DNA from: SHZI01 sp038214295
GTDB taxonomy: Bacteria; Pseudomonadota; Gammaproteobacteria; Steroidobacterales; GCA-2729495
Direction: 5' to 3'
DNA length: 64,000 nt
Assembly: GCA_038214295.1 (NCBI GenBank)
Contig: JBBQSA010000012.1
Location: 7,256-71,255, forward strand
Part shown: piece by piece, positions 48,918-57,866 of the stretch
Layout of the letters: every line of letters starts with the position of its first letter
Numbering within the stretch: position 1 is the stretch's first letter
Notes under the pieces: generated by a model
The model's database searches: none
What the model saw: the letters and a program-made list of their open reading frames with translations, nothing else
Told to the model about the DNA's origin: nothing
Position numbers and translations under genes: made by a program

Positions 48918-50339
48918 ATGACGATCCGTAACTGGTCTCGCCGGCGCACGCTGAAGCTGCTGGCAGGCGCCGCCGTGGCCCCGCTCGCCGGCGCGTGTAG
49001 CGGGGGCGAGCCTGTCGATGTACTCATCGCCGGCGCCGGCATCGCCGGGCTCTACGCCGCCTGGCTGCTGGAAGAGCAGGGCGTGCGGGTCCGTGTCCTC
49101 GAGGCCAGTGGCCGGGTTGGCGGCCGGCTGATGACGCTGCACCAGTTGCCGGGCACCCCGGAGGCCGGCGGCCAGACCCTGGATGCCATGTACGCGCGCA
49201 CCTTCGCCGCCTGCGAGCGGCTGGGCCTCAGCGTCTATCCGCGCACGCCCTTCGCCGTGCCGGGACGGGTGGTCAGCAGTGGCGGTGCACTGGTTACCCA
49301 GGCCGACTGGCCGGACAGTCCTCAAAACGCGCTATCTGCCGGTGAGCGCCAGTTACTGCCGGACGAGCTCGCCAACTTCTACCTGGACGCCCACAACCCG
49401 CTGGTCAACCTGGATGACTGGCGGCGGCCGGGCTTTGCGGAGTTTGATGACCGCTCGTTTCTCGACGAGCTCCGCAGTCGCGGTGCTTCGCCCGCCGCGC
49501 TCACGTGGATGGAGGAGCTCTACGACGGGCTCGGTCTCGACCAGGTGTCCGCGCTGTTCGCCTATCGCAAGCGGCTGGTCCAGAAGTTCGGCGGCGGCAA
49601 GACGTTCCGGATCAGCGGCGGCAGTGCGGGCCTGCCGGAAGCGATCGCCGCCCGGCTGCGGAACGAGGTGCGCCTTGGCGAGGAGGTGGTTGCGATCAGC
49701 CAGCAGCGCGGCGGCGTCGAGCTGCGCTGCGCGGACGGCGCGCGGCACCGGGGTCGACTCGCCTTGGTCTCGATCCCGTTCTCGGTGCTCCGGCACGTTC
49801 GCCTGAGTCCGTCACCGCCCCCTGATCTGGCGGAACTCGTCGCCACGCTGCCCTACAACCGCATCACCCAGGTGCGCCTCGCCTTCCGCGAGCCCTTCTG
49901 GGAGCAGGACGGCCTGCCGCCGGCGATGCTCGGCGACGGGCTTTTCGAGAAGGTGTTTGCCACGCCGGCCGAGAACGGCGAGCTGCACGAGCTGACCGCC
50001 TGGCTCGATGGCCGTGGCGCGGAGCGTTTCGATGGCCTGCCCGAAGCCGACATCGGCCGGCTGGTGCGCCGCGCGGTGGAGGAGGCCCGTCCCGCCGCTC
50101 GCGGCCAGCTCGAGGTGGTGAACGTCACCGCCTGGGGCCGGCGGCCGTTCTCCCGGGGCAGCTACCATTTCTGGGGTATCGGGCAGGTGGCGAGGCTCGG
50201 TCCCGCCATGGCGCGCCCCTGGGGCGGGGTCCACTGGATTGGCGAGCACGCGGCGCAGTTGCAGCAGGGCATCGAAGGCGCGATGGAAGCCGCGGAGCGG
50301 GAGGCCGGGGCGGTCCTTGCCCGGCTGGGGCAGGCCTGA
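48918..50339 (+). CDS. Exported flavin monoamine oxidase-family protein
   Basis: A 473-aa FAD-dependent amine-oxidase-fold protein. The N-terminus carries a twin-Arg run (SRRRTLKLL at 7-15) and a lipobox LAGAC ending at Cys27, so it is probably a Tat-exported lipoprotein. The dinucleotide motif AGAGIAGLYAAW starts near 37, followed by RVGGRLMTL near 68 and a C-terminal HWIGEH segment. It lacks the LLR-type amino-acid oxidase signature I would need to name a substrate. It is 8 bases after the FGE-fold gene, giving a three-gene exported unit with the molybdoenzyme. Confidence 0.87.
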   Translation: MTIRNWSRRRTLKLLAGAAVAPLAGACSGGEPVDVLIAGAGIAGLYAAWLLEEQGVRVRVLEASGRVGGRLMTLHQLPGTPEAGGQTLDAMYARTFAACERLGLSVYPRTPFAVPGRVVSSGGALVTQADWPDSPQNALSAGERQLLPDELANFYLDAHNPLVNLDDWRRPGFAEFDDRSFLDELRSRGASPAALTWMEELYDGLGLDQVSALFAYRKRLVQKFGGGKTFRISGGSAGLPEAIAARLRNEVRLGEEVVAISQQRGGVELRCADGARHRGRLALVSIPFSVLRHVRLSPSPPPDLAELVATLPYNRITQVRLAFREPFWEQDGLPPAMLGDGLFEKVFATPAENGELHELTAWLDGRGAERFDGLPEADIGRLVRRAVEEARPAARGQLEVVNVTAWGRRPFSRGSYHFWGIGQVARLGPAMARPWGGVHWIGEHAAQLQQGIEGAMEAAEREAGAVLARLGQA

Positions 50340-50411
50340 GCCGGTCCCGGATGGCTACGTTCCACCCGGCCGGGACGGGCCCGGCGCGGTGCTAAAGTAG
50401 TCTCACGCAGC

Positions 50412-50433
50412 CGGTCAGCACTCGGGATGACCG
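50412..50433. promoter_or_regulatory. Inverted repeat upstream of the AbfD-like gene
   Basis: CGGTCA (50412-50417) and TGACCG (50428-50433) form a 6-bp inverted repeat with a 10-base centre, ending 12 bases before the possible ATG at 50446. It is placed to act as an operator. No regulator gene is adjacent. Confidence 0.4.
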
Positions 50434-50445
50434 CCTTTAATATTT

Positions 50446-52023
50446 ATGGAGTTCAATAGTTTGGCTACTAAACCTGAGGCAATCAGACCACAATCCGCGG
50501 CCGCCCCGGCGCCGCTGCGGACCGGCGCCGAGTACATCGAGAGCCTGCGCGGGCGGAAGCTGCGCGTGTTCCTGTTCGGGGAGCTCGTCGGGGAGCCCGT
50601 CGATCACCCGATGATCCGGCCCTCCATCAACGCGGTGGCGGAAACCTACGACCTGGCGGTCCGCAACCCGGAGCTCGGCACGGCGCTGTCGCCCTACACC
50701 GGCGAGCGCATCAACCGCTTCCTGCATGTCGCCGGTAGCGCCCACGACCTGGTCCTGCAGAACAAGATGCAGCGCCGGCTGGGCCAGCTCACCGGTACCT
50801 GCTTCCAGCGCTGCGTCGGCATGGACGCGCTCAACGCGCTGCACTCGGTAACCTTCGAGATCGACGAGCAGCACGGCACGGGCTACCACGGCCGCTTCAT
50901 CGACTTCGTCACCCGCATGCAGCGCCGGGGCTACGTCATCGGCGGTGCCATGACCGACGTGAAGGGGGACCGGGGCAAGGCGCCCCATGAACAGGCGGAC
51001 CCCGATCTCTTCGTGCACGTGAGCCGGCGCACGGCGGAGGGCGTGTACCTCAAGGGCGCCAAGGCGCACCAGACCGGCTGTCTCAATTCGCACTGGCTGC
51101 TCGTGATGCCGACAATGCGTCTCGGTCCGAAAGACAAGGACTACGCCATCGTCGGTGCCATTCCTGTTGATGCCGCGGGCATTACCTACCTCTATGGCCG
51201 CCAGTCCTGTGACACCCGCAGTATGGAGGGTGGCGACATCGATCCTGGCAACAAGCGCTTCGGCGGCCAGGAAGCCATGATCATCCTCGATGATGTCTTT
51301 GTGCCCTGGGACCACATTTTCATGGACGGCGAAGTGGATTACGCAGCCATGCTGGTCGAGCGCTTCACCACCTATCACCGGCGCAGCTACGTCTGCAAGT
51401 CCGGCGTCGGCGACGTGCTGATTGGCGCGGCGGCGACCATCGCTGACTTCAACGGTGTCGACAAGGTGTCCCACATCAAGGACAAGCTCGTGGAGATGAC
51501 GCACCTCAACGAGACGATCTACTCCACGGGCATTGCCTCCAGTCACCAGGCCGTGCCGCTGAAGTCCGGCGTGTACATCTGCGACGACATGATCGCCAAC
51601 GTCTGCAAGCACCACGTCACGCGCTTTCCCTACGAGATCAGCCGCCTCGCCCAGGACCTCGCGGGCGGCCTGATGGTGACCCTGCCCTCCGAACAGGACC
51701 TGCGGCACCCGGAGGTGGGCGAACTGATCCGCAAGTACCTGAAGGGCAGGGCGGACATCCCCACCGAGGACCGCATGCGGGTCCTGCGGCTCATCGAGAA
51801 CATGACACTGGGGCGGAACGCCGTGGGTTATCTCACCGAGTCGATGCACGGCGCCGGTTCGCCCCAGGCCCAGCGCATCCAGATTGGCCGCCAGATGCAG
51901 CTGGAATTCAAGAAGCAGTTGGCGAAAACGCTCGCCGGCGTTGGTCCGGACACGGCAGCCGAGGTGAGCCGGGACCTCACCGAGTACATGGCGCGGGTGT
52001 TCCAGACGGATAAGCCTGAGTGA
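50446..52023 (+). CDS. 4-hydroxybutyryl-CoA dehydratase-like (AbfD/HpaB-superfamily) protein
   Basis: A 525-aa FAD-binding acyl-CoA-dehydrogenase-fold protein of the 4-hydroxyphenylacetate 3-hydroxylase superfamily. It has Cys119-x3-Cys123 (CFQRC) where HpaB monooxygenases carry Arg and Tyr. That pair, plus a His and Cys downstream (His311, Cys317), is the [4Fe-4S] ligand set recalled for 4-hydroxybutyryl-CoA dehydratase, although its His-Cys spacing is one residue longer there. The enzyme dehydrates 4-hydroxyacyl-CoA by a radical mechanism and is O2-sensitive. The start may instead be the TTG at 50461, which has GGAG nine bases before it and gives MATKPEAIRP. The end overlaps the aldehyde dehydrogenase start (GTGA). 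Confidence 0.82.
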   Translation: MEFNSLATKPEAIRPQSAAAPAPLRTGAEYIESLRGRKLRVFLFGELVGEPVDHPMIRPSINAVAETYDLAVRNPELGTALSPYTGERINRFLHVAGSAHDLVLQNKMQRRLGQLTGTCFQRCVGMDALNALHSVTFEIDEQHGTGYHGRFIDFVTRMQRRGYVIGGAMTDVKGDRGKAPHEQADPDLFVHVSRRTAEGVYLKGAKAHQTGCLNSHWLLVMPTMRLGPKDKDYAIVGAIPVDAAGITYLYGRQSCDTRSMEGGDIDPGNKRFGGQEAMIILDDVFVPWDHIFMDGEVDYAAMLVERFTTYHRRSYVCKSGVGDVLIGAAATIADFNGVDKVSHIKDKLVEMTHLNETIYSTGIASSHQAVPLKSGVYICDDMIANVCKHHVTRFPYEISRLAQDLAGGLMVTLPSEQDLRHPEVGELIRKYLKGRADIPTEDRMRVLRLIENMTLGRNAVGYLTESMHGAGSPQAQRIQIGRQMQLEFKKQLAKTLAGVGPDTAAEVSRDLTEYMARVFQTDKPE

Positions 52024-53417
52024 TCGAGGTTCGCAATCCCCGCACGGGGCAGCACGACTTCACGTTCATGCCGCCCACCGGCGCCGAGGTAGCGGCCCGC
52101 TGCGTCGAGCTTCGCAAGGCCCAGCCCGGCTGGTGGCAGGACGGCATGGAGCAGCGCATCGCGGCGCTCCGGCGCTGGGCGGAGGCTATCGATGCGCATC
52201 ACGACACCATCGCGGCCGCGCTGGCGATCGACACGGGGCGGGTAGCTATCGCCGCCGGTGAAGTTCGTAGTGCCTCCCGCAATATCCGCCGCTGGTGCGA
52301 CTACGGCCCGACGCTGATCGGCACGCCGCTGTACGAGTCCGGCATCATGCCGAGCCTCCGCTACAGCCACCAGCTGGTGCCGTACCCGCTAGTCGGGGCA
52401 ATCAGTCCCTGGAATTTTCCCGTGGCGCTGTCGTTGATCGACACGGTGCCTGCCCTGCTGGCCGGCTGCGCCGTATTCGTGAAACCCAGCGAGGTCACGC
52501 CACGCTTCGTCGATCCCCTGAAGAAATCGCTGGCCGAAGTGCCCGAGCTGGCCCGCGTGCTCGCCATTGAGGCGGGCGACGGGGGCACCGGCGCGGCGCT
52601 CGTCGGCCAGGTGGATGTCGTCTGTTTCACGGGGAGCGTGGCGACGGGCCGCAAGGTGGCGGTGGCCGCCGCCGAGCGCTTCATCCCGGCCTTCCTCGAA
52701 CTCGGCGGCAAGGACCCGGCCATCATCCTGCCGTCGGCCAACCTGGAGGACGCTGCTGACGCGATCCTGCGAGGCTCGGTGGTGGCGAGCGGCCAGGTCT
52801 GCCTCGCCCTGGAGCGGGTCTACGTGCACGAGTCCCGGCACGACGCTTTCGTGGACCTGCTCGTCAGCAAGGCGAAACAGGTGCAGCTGAACTACCCCGA
52901 CATCAACCGTGGCGACCTGGGGCCGCTGATCTTCGACAGGCAGGCGGACATCATCGATGCCCATCTGGATGACGCCGTGGCGAAAGGCGCGACCATCCGC
53001 TGCGGCGGCAAGAGCGAGAACCTGGGCGGTGGCCGCTATTGCCGGGCCACGGTGGTGACCGACGTAGATCACACGATGAAGCTCATGATCGACGAGACCT
53101 TCGGCCCTGTGATCCCCGTGATGAGCTACAGGACCGTTGACGAGGCCGTGGCTCTCGCCAACGACTCGGAGTACGGGCTGTCCGCCGCGGTCTTCGCCGG
53201 CACCCTCGACGAAGCCCGGGCCGTCGCGGAGCGGGTCAACGCGGGGGGCTTAAGCCTCAACGACGCGGCCCTCACCCGGGAAACCTACGAGGCCGAGAAG
53301 AACTCCTTCGGTTACTCAGGGCTGGGTGGCTCACGCATGGGCGCGGCGGGGCTGCTGCGGTTCTACCGGAAGAAGGCCCTGCTGATGCAGACGGGCAAGC
53401 CGGCGAGGCTCGTGTGA
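52020..53417 (+). CDS. NAD(P)+-dependent aldehyde dehydrogenase
   Basis: A 465-aa ALDH-superfamily enzyme that oxidises an aldehyde to an acid. PWNFPVALSLIDTVPALLAG near 129, FTGSVATGRKV near 202, the general-base Glu in LELGGKDP near 226 and the nucleophile Cys in GQVCLALERV near 261 are in order. It starts at GTG 52020 overlapping the AbfD-like stop, so it is translationally coupled. The pairing suggests a semialdehyde or omega-hydroxyaldehyde feeding the dehydratase pathway; benzaldehyde- or succinate-semialdehyde-type activity is equally possible. Confidence 0.93.
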   Translation: MIEVRNPRTGQHDFTFMPPTGAEVAARCVELRKAQPGWWQDGMEQRIAALRRWAEAIDAHHDTIAAALAIDTGRVAIAAGEVRSASRNIRRWCDYGPTLIGTPLYESGIMPSLRYSHQLVPYPLVGAISPWNFPVALSLIDTVPALLAGCAVFVKPSEVTPRFVDPLKKSLAEVPELARVLAIEAGDGGTGAALVGQVDVVCFTGSVATGRKVAVAAAERFIPAFLELGGKDPAIILPSANLEDAADAILRGSVVASGQVCLALERVYVHESRHDAFVDLLVSKAKQVQLNYPDINRGDLGPLIFDRQADIIDAHLDDAVAKGATIRCGGKSENLGGGRYCRATVVTDVDHTMKLMIDETFGPVIPVMSYRTVDEAVALANDSEYGLSAAVFAGTLDEARAVAERVNAGGLSLNDAALTRETYEAEKNSFGYSGLGGSRMGAAGLLRFYRKKALLMQTGKPARLV

Positions 53418-53471
53418 GGGCGGAGTTTCAGCTATAAGAGTCGTTGTATTCTGACGGCTGCGGGAGGCGCG

Positions 53472-53906
53472 ATGGTCTGGTGGGGCTGGATGGTAGTTGG
53501 CGTCCTGTTGCTGGGCGCCGAGCTCTTCATCATCGAGGCGGACTTCTTCCTCGTGTTCCTGGGTGCCGCCGCGGTCGTTACCGGGCTGCTGAGCGTGGCC
53601 GTACCGGCCATCCCGAACTGGGCCCAATGGCTCGTGTTTGCGGCCCTGGCGCTGGTGTCGATGCTCGTGTTCCGCAAGCGCGTGTACCACCTGCTGCGCC
53701 GGAACGTGCCGGACATGGCTGACGACATGCTGCGGGAGGAGTTGTTGTTGCCGGTCGGCCTGCCGGTCGATGGCAGCTGCCGTGTGGAGCTGCGCGGCTC
53801 CACGTGGACGGCCCGCAACGTGGGCCAGGTGGCCATACCCCCGGGCGTCAGGGTGCAGGTGGTGGGCGTCGATGGCATCACCCTGCGCGTTACAGCCCGG
53901 AACTGA
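53472..53906 (+). CDS. NfeD-like membrane protein
   Basis: A 144-aa inner-membrane protein with three helices (about 4-22, 28-46, 50-66) and a C-terminal OB-fold (RVELRGSTWTARN...VGVDGITLRVT). NfeD proteins pair with SPFH proteins and are thought to act in membrane quality control. The partner SPFH gene follows 20 bases later, the standard YbbK/YbbL-type (QmcA) arrangement. The ATG has GGGAGGCG upstream. Confidence 0.93.
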   Translation: MVWWGWMVVGVLLLGAELFIIEADFFLVFLGAAAVVTGLLSVAVPAIPNWAQWLVFAALALVSMLVFRKRVYHLLRRNVPDMADDMLREELLLPVGLPVDGSCRVELRGSTWTARNVGQVAIPPGVRVQVVGVDGITLRVTARN

Positions 53907-53926
53907 ATCAGAAAAGGGGATACGCC

Positions 53927-54880
53927 GTGAGTGGGTTTGCCGTAGCCGTTGCGATTGCCATCCTCGTCATCATCGTCCTGCTGAAGACCGCAGTCGTGGT
54001 ACCCCAGCAGAGCGCTTTCGTCATCGAGTACCTCGGCAAGTTCAGCCGGACCCTCCAGGCTGGTTTCCACATTCTCGTGCCCTTCGTTGAGCGCATCGCC
54101 TACCGGCACAGCCTGAAGGAGCAGGCCATCGACATTCCCGAGCAGACCTGCATTACCAAGGACAACGTGCAGGTCGGCGTGGACGGCGTGCTCTACCTGC
54201 GGATCCTGGACCCCCAGCGCACGAGCTACGGCATCACCGACTACATCTTCGCGATTATGCAGCTGGCCCAGACCACCCTGCGCAGCGAGATCGGCAAGAT
54301 CGACCTGGACCGCACCTTCGAGGAGCGGGGAGCGATCAATTCCAACGTCGTGATCGAGCTGGACAAGGCCTCCGAGGCCTGGGGCGTGAAGGTCCTCCGT
54401 TACGAGATCAAGAACATCAATCCACCCAAGGACGTGCTGTCCGCGATGGAGAAGCAGATGCGTGCCGAGCGGGAGAAGCGCGCCGTGGTGCTGAACTCCG
54501 AGGGCGAGCGGGACGCCAAGATCAACGAGGCAGAGGGCGACAAGCAGCGGGTGATCAAGGCGTCGGAAGCCAACCAGCGGCAGCAGATCAACGAGGCCCA
54601 GGGTGAGGCCGAGGCGATCCTGGCGGTGGCCACGGCCACGGCCGAGGGTCTCCGGAAAGTGGCGATGGTGCTGCGAGAGCCCGGCGGCCATGAGGCCATG
54701 CAGCTGCGGGTGGCCGAGGAATACGTGGCCCAGTTCGGCAACCTGGCCAAGGCGGGCAACACGCTTGTCGTGCCGGCCAACCTGACCGACGTGGCGTCCA
54801 TGATCGCCCTGGCGACCAACCTGGTGCGTCAGCCGGGTACGCCTTCCTCACCGGCGCCGCCGTTCCCGCCCAGGGCCTGA
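53927..54880 (+). CDS. qmcA: SPFH/band-7 protein (QmcA/stomatin-like)
   Basis: A 317-aa protein with one N-terminal membrane helix (residues 4-22) and a band-7 domain (AVVVPQQSAFVIEYLGKFSRTLQAGFH, then TCITKDNVQVGVDGVLYL), followed by a coiled coil (about 180-255) rich in Glu, Arg and Ala. Such proteins form oligomeric cages that organise membrane domains or control FtsH-type proteases. The start is GTG 53927 with AAAAGGGGA upstream. The 3' end overlaps the convergent GPH transporter gene by 52 bases, an unusually long overlap. Confidence 0.92.
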   Translation: MSGFAVAVAIAILVIIVLLKTAVVVPQQSAFVIEYLGKFSRTLQAGFHILVPFVERIAYRHSLKEQAIDIPEQTCITKDNVQVGVDGVLYLRILDPQRTSYGITDYIFAIMQLAQTTLRSEIGKIDLDRTFEERGAINSNVVIELDKASEAWGVKVLRYEIKNINPPKDVLSAMEKQMRAEREKRAVVLNSEGERDAKINEAEGDKQRVIKASEANQRQQINEAQGEAEAILAVATATAEGLRKVAMVLREPGGHEAMQLRVAEEYVAQFGNLAKAGNTLVVPANLTDVASMIALATNLVRQPGTPSSPAPPFPPRA

Positions 54881-56262
54881 AGCCTGAGTTCCCGGAGCTT
54901 CGCTTCCGTCAGGTCGTAGCGCAGCAGCACGAGGACCGCGGCCAGGTTGCACAGGGCCGGGATGATGGCGATGCTGAGAAAGATGCCCAGGAGAGCGTTG
55001 TCCGTCTGGGCCACGGCGGCGTTGTTGACCGATTCCTTGTAACCCAGCGCGCCCAGCACGATGGTCATCATCAGCGGGCTGATGGCATACGCCGCTTTCT
55101 CGACCACGTTGTAGGCACCCGCGTAGGCGCCCTCGCGGCGCAGGCCCGTTTTCAGGTAGTCGTACTCCATCACGTCCGGCAGCATTGTCAGCCCCAGCAA
55201 CAGCTTGCCCGCGGCAAAGCTGCCCAGCAGGAAGGCGCGGACGATGAACAGGGCCACCGGTTCGCCGGGCCCGGCGAGGAGCCAGGTGAGGGCGGTGAGC
55301 AGGAAGCCGATGGTGGCGGCGATCAGTACGTTCCTCTTGCCGAAGCGCGCTGACAGCGGTACCCAGACCAGGGGCACGGTAATGAAGGCAGCAATGCCGT
55401 GCGCTGCCGTGTACCAGAGCATCACGCCCTGTTCCAGCTTCAGGACGTTCTTGACGAAGAACAGCAGCGTGGCAAACACCGTGGCGCCGGCCACCAGGAT
55501 CAGGAACTTGAAGGCCGCCAGCAGCATGAACGGCCGGTTGCGGAGGGCGGAGCGCAGCTGGTCCATCGCCGGGTAGCGGACGGACGTCCGCTGCACCTGG
55601 CGCGCCTTCGCCGTGCCGAAGAAGCACGCGACCATGGTCACCAGCGTGCACAGGGCGAGCACCGCACCGACCAGCGAGTAGCCGTCCAGCCCGCCGCCGA
55701 ATTCCTGCGCCAGGCGCGGCCCGAGGCCGACGGCGATGAAGTTGCCGACCTGGATGAAGATCACCCGGTAGGACATGATCGCCGTCCGCTCGTGGTAGTG
55801 GCTCGACATCTCCGCCGGCATGGCCAGGTAGGGCACGTTGAAGATCGCGTAGCCGGTGGAGTAGAGCAGCAGGGCGCCGAGCACCCAGGCCAGGACGGCG
55901 GGCGAGGCGCCACTGCTGCCCACCGCCGGCGTATTGAAAATCACGAGGAACCAGGTGCTGCAGAGGATCGCCCCGAGCAGGAACCAGGGACGGCGCCGGC
56001 CCCAGCGGGACTTCGTGTTGTCGCTCAGGATGCCCATGGGCACGTTGATGAGCGCGTCATAGATCTTGGCGATCACGATCAGCGTGCCCGCCACCTCCAG
56101 CTTCAGGCCGACCACGTTGGTCAGGTAGAAGAGCAGCAGGGCCGAGTAGGTGTTGAAGAGCAGGGAAACGCCGAGCGAGCCGATCCCCCAGCCGAACCGG
56201 GTCCCGAAGGGCACCGGTCCGGTCTCCGGTGTGTGCAGTGGCCGGTCAGTCGCGCTGTGCAT
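54829..56262 (-). CDS. GPH-family (glycoside-pentoside-hexuronide) cation symporter
   Basis: A 477-aa, twelve-helix transporter of the MelB/GPH group. GWGIGSLGVSLLFNTYSALLLFYLTNVVGL, YDALINVPMGILSDNTKSRWGRRRPW and YAIFNVPYLAMPAEMS are hallmarks. GPH proteins take up sugars or related polar compounds with H+ or Na+; many proteobacterial relatives have unknown substrates. Its C-terminal coding end overlaps the SPFH gene by 52 bases. Confidence 0.9.
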   Translation of the reverse strand: MHSATDRPLHTPETGPVPFGTRFGWGIGSLGVSLLFNTYSALLLFYLTNVVGLKLEVAGTLIVIAKIYDALINVPMGILSDNTKSRWGRRRPWFLLGAILCSTWFLVIFNTPAVGSSGASPAVLAWVLGALLLYSTGYAIFNVPYLAMPAEMSSHYHERTAIMSYRVIFIQVGNFIAVGLGPRLAQEFGGGLDGYSLVGAVLALCTLVTMVACFFGTAKARQVQRTSVRYPAMDQLRSALRNRPFMLLAAFKFLILVAGATVFATLLFFVKNVLKLEQGVMLWYTAAHGIAAFITVPLVWVPLSARFGKRNVLIAATIGFLLTALTWLLAGPGEPVALFIVRAFLLGSFAAGKLLLGLTMLPDVMEYDYLKTGLRREGAYAGAYNVVEKAAYAISPLMMTIVLGALGYKESVNNAAVAQTDNALLGIFLSIAIIPALCNLAAVLVLLRYDLTEAKLRELRLQALGGNGGAGEEGVPG

Positions 56263-56353
56263 TGAATACGGGGTCCAGGCGGGGTCGGGTGCCTAGATTG
56301 GCACAGGTAGCTCAGCTTCCGCTCCGGGCACCGGATGAGCGATCATTTGTGGC

Positions 56354-57043
56354 ATGGCCAGATTCCTCACCGTCCTCGCGATCTTCCTGATCGCCCATGT
56401 CATTCCCGCGATGCCGGCAGTCCGCCGGTCGCTGCAGGTGCGGCTGGGCGAGGGGGGCTTCATCGGCGCCTACTCGGTCCTGTCCCTGCTCCTGTTTGCC
56501 TGGCTGATCCGCGAGGCGCTGCTCGCCCCCTACGTCCCGCTCTGGTTTGCGGGCGACTGGGGTTACTGGCTTGCGCTCGCCGGGCTGCCGCTGGCCCTGC
56601 TGCTGCTCGGGATGGGCGTGCTGGTGCCAAACCCCCTGTCCATTGCGTTCGTGACGCGGGCCTACGATGCCGGTGCGCCGGGTGCCGTGGCGCTCACCCG
56701 CCACCCGATCCTCTGGGGCCTCGGCCTCTGGGGCCTGGCCCACGTGGCTGCGAACGGTCACCTGGTGGGCCTGATCCTGTTCGGGGGCCTCGGGGCCTTT
56801 GCGCTGGTCGGCATGCTGCTCGTCGAAAGCCGGCGGCGCGCGGTGCTGGGCGCGACCGAGTGGCGGCGGCTGGCGGCAGCCACGTCCTTCCTGCCGTTTG
56901 TGGCGCTGCTGCGGGGCCGGGCCCGGTGGCCCCGTGACGGTCTCAGCCTCGCGGGTGGCGCGGCCGGCCTGCTGCTGGCGGGCGCGCTGCTCGCTGGCGG
57001 GCATCTCTGGCTGTTTGGCCGGGATCCGCTGGGGTTCCTCTAG
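56354..57043 (+). CDS. NnrU-family membrane protein
   Basis: A 229-aa protein with about six helices. VIPAMPAVRRSL near 15-26, PNPLSIAFVTRAYD and the hallmark TRHPILWGLGLWGLAHVAANG near 115-135 identify NnrU. NnrU is associated with nitrite/nitric oxide reduction in denitrifiers, and the fold is shared with isoprenylcysteine methyltransferase-like proteins. No nir or nor gene is in the window. A tiny membrane-protein gene follows. Confidence 0.9.
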   Translation: MARFLTVLAIFLIAHVIPAMPAVRRSLQVRLGEGGFIGAYSVLSLLLFAWLIREALLAPYVPLWFAGDWGYWLALAGLPLALLLLGMGVLVPNPLSIAFVTRAYDAGAPGAVALTRHPILWGLGLWGLAHVAANGHLVGLILFGGLGAFALVGMLLVESRRRAVLGATEWRRLAAATSFLPFVALLRGRARWPRDGLSLAGGAAGLLLAGALLAGGHLWLFGRDPLGFL

Positions 57044-57060
57044 GAAAGCCAGCAACGCTC

Positions 57061-57264
57061 GTGCGCCTCGCCAAGCCGATATTGCTCGTGACCACGCCCC
57101 TCGGCGTGGTGGGCGGGTTGCGCGAAGCCTACAAGCTGGCGGGCGGCCTCGTGTACCTGATGGCGGCGATGGTGGCGGTCATGCTCGTGGCGGTAGCCTG
57201 GATCGTGATCACCATCCGCCGGGAACGGGCCGCGGAGACGACCGGCCGTCAGAACCAGTTGTAG
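57061..57264 (+). CDS. Small single-pass membrane protein, unknown
   Basis: A 67-aa protein starting at GTG 57061 with AGGAAAG 12 bases upstream. One strong helix (about 31-52, LVYLMAAMVAVMLVAVAWIVIT) follows a short amphipathic region, and the tail is basic and polar. It is 17 bases after the NnrU gene on the same strand; its last 16 bases overlap the convergent oxygenase gene. I do not recognise a family. Confidence 0.5.
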   Translation: MRLAKPILLVTTPLGVVGGLREAYKLAGGLVYLMAAMVAVMLVAVAWIVITIRRERAAETTGRQNQL

Positions 57265-57866
57265 TTGAAGCTGATGCTCACCCGTTCCCCGCTGCCGGGG
57301 TTCGGCGGCACTTCGTGGCGTAGCCAGCTCTCGAACAACACCACGTTGCCGGCGACCGCCGGCACGGTGACCCAGGGCTGGTGTTCCGGGCTGGCGTCGT
57401 GGCGCCGGGGCGGTGCGGCCATGAACCGGTCGAGCCGCGGGTCCTCCAGTTTCAGTCCGGCAGAGCCCCGCGGCGTCTGCACGTAGTAGGTGCCGCTGAT
57501 CGTGGCGAGCGGGTGCAGGTGCAGGCCGTGCACCACCTGCTTCGGCATCACGTTTACCCAGCAGTCGGTCATCGCCAGGGTCCGGCCCGTCATGTCGAGT
57601 TCCAGCGACCGTACGTAGGCGTTGAGATGCCGGCGGAGTTTCTGTTCGAGGCGGCCGAAGGTGGAGGACATCTTCTGCAGGTGGCAGAGGGAGCCATAGG
57701 AGGTGTAGCCGCCGGGGTAGCGGCGGGCGGACCAGCGGCGTCCCTCCAGGTCCTGGTCCCGGATCTGCCGCGCTTCCTTGAGTAGCTCCCGGTTGAAGGC
57801 TGCGGCACCCCGGGCCTGCAGGCGGGCGCTGTAGATCAGGGTGGGGAACAGGGAACGGACTGGCAT
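57249..57866 (-). CDS. 2OG-Fe(II) oxygenase of the TIGR02466/prolyl-hydroxylase-like family
   Basis: A 205-aa double-stranded beta-helix protein. HGLHLHPLATISGTYYVQTP near 117-136 and ESWLRHEVPPNPGSGERVSISFNYN near the C-terminus carry the probable iron ligands (His119 or 121, His187) and the 2-oxoglutarate Arg near 197; the expected Asp/Glu of the HxD motif is not clear. The family is small, often single-copy in marine and soil bacteria, and of unknown substrate. The start ATG at 57866 has no strong ribosome site. Confidence 0.75.
   Translation of the reverse strand: MPVRSLFPTLIYSARLQARGAAAFNRELLKEARQIRDQDLEGRRWSARRYPGGYTSYGSLCHLQKMSSTFGRLEQKLRRHLNAYVRSLELDMTGRTLAMTDCWVNVMPKQVVHGLHLHPLATISGTYYVQTPRGSAGLKLEDPRLDRFMAAPPRRHDASPEHQPWVTVPAVAGNVVLFESWLRHEVPPNPGSGERVSISFNYNWF

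Noticed and set aside
50446..52023. Identification as 4-hydroxyphenylacetate 3-monooxygenase HpaB
   Set aside because: The Cys-x3-Cys pair replaces the Arg and Tyr of HpaB, and no HpaC-type flavin reductase is nearby.
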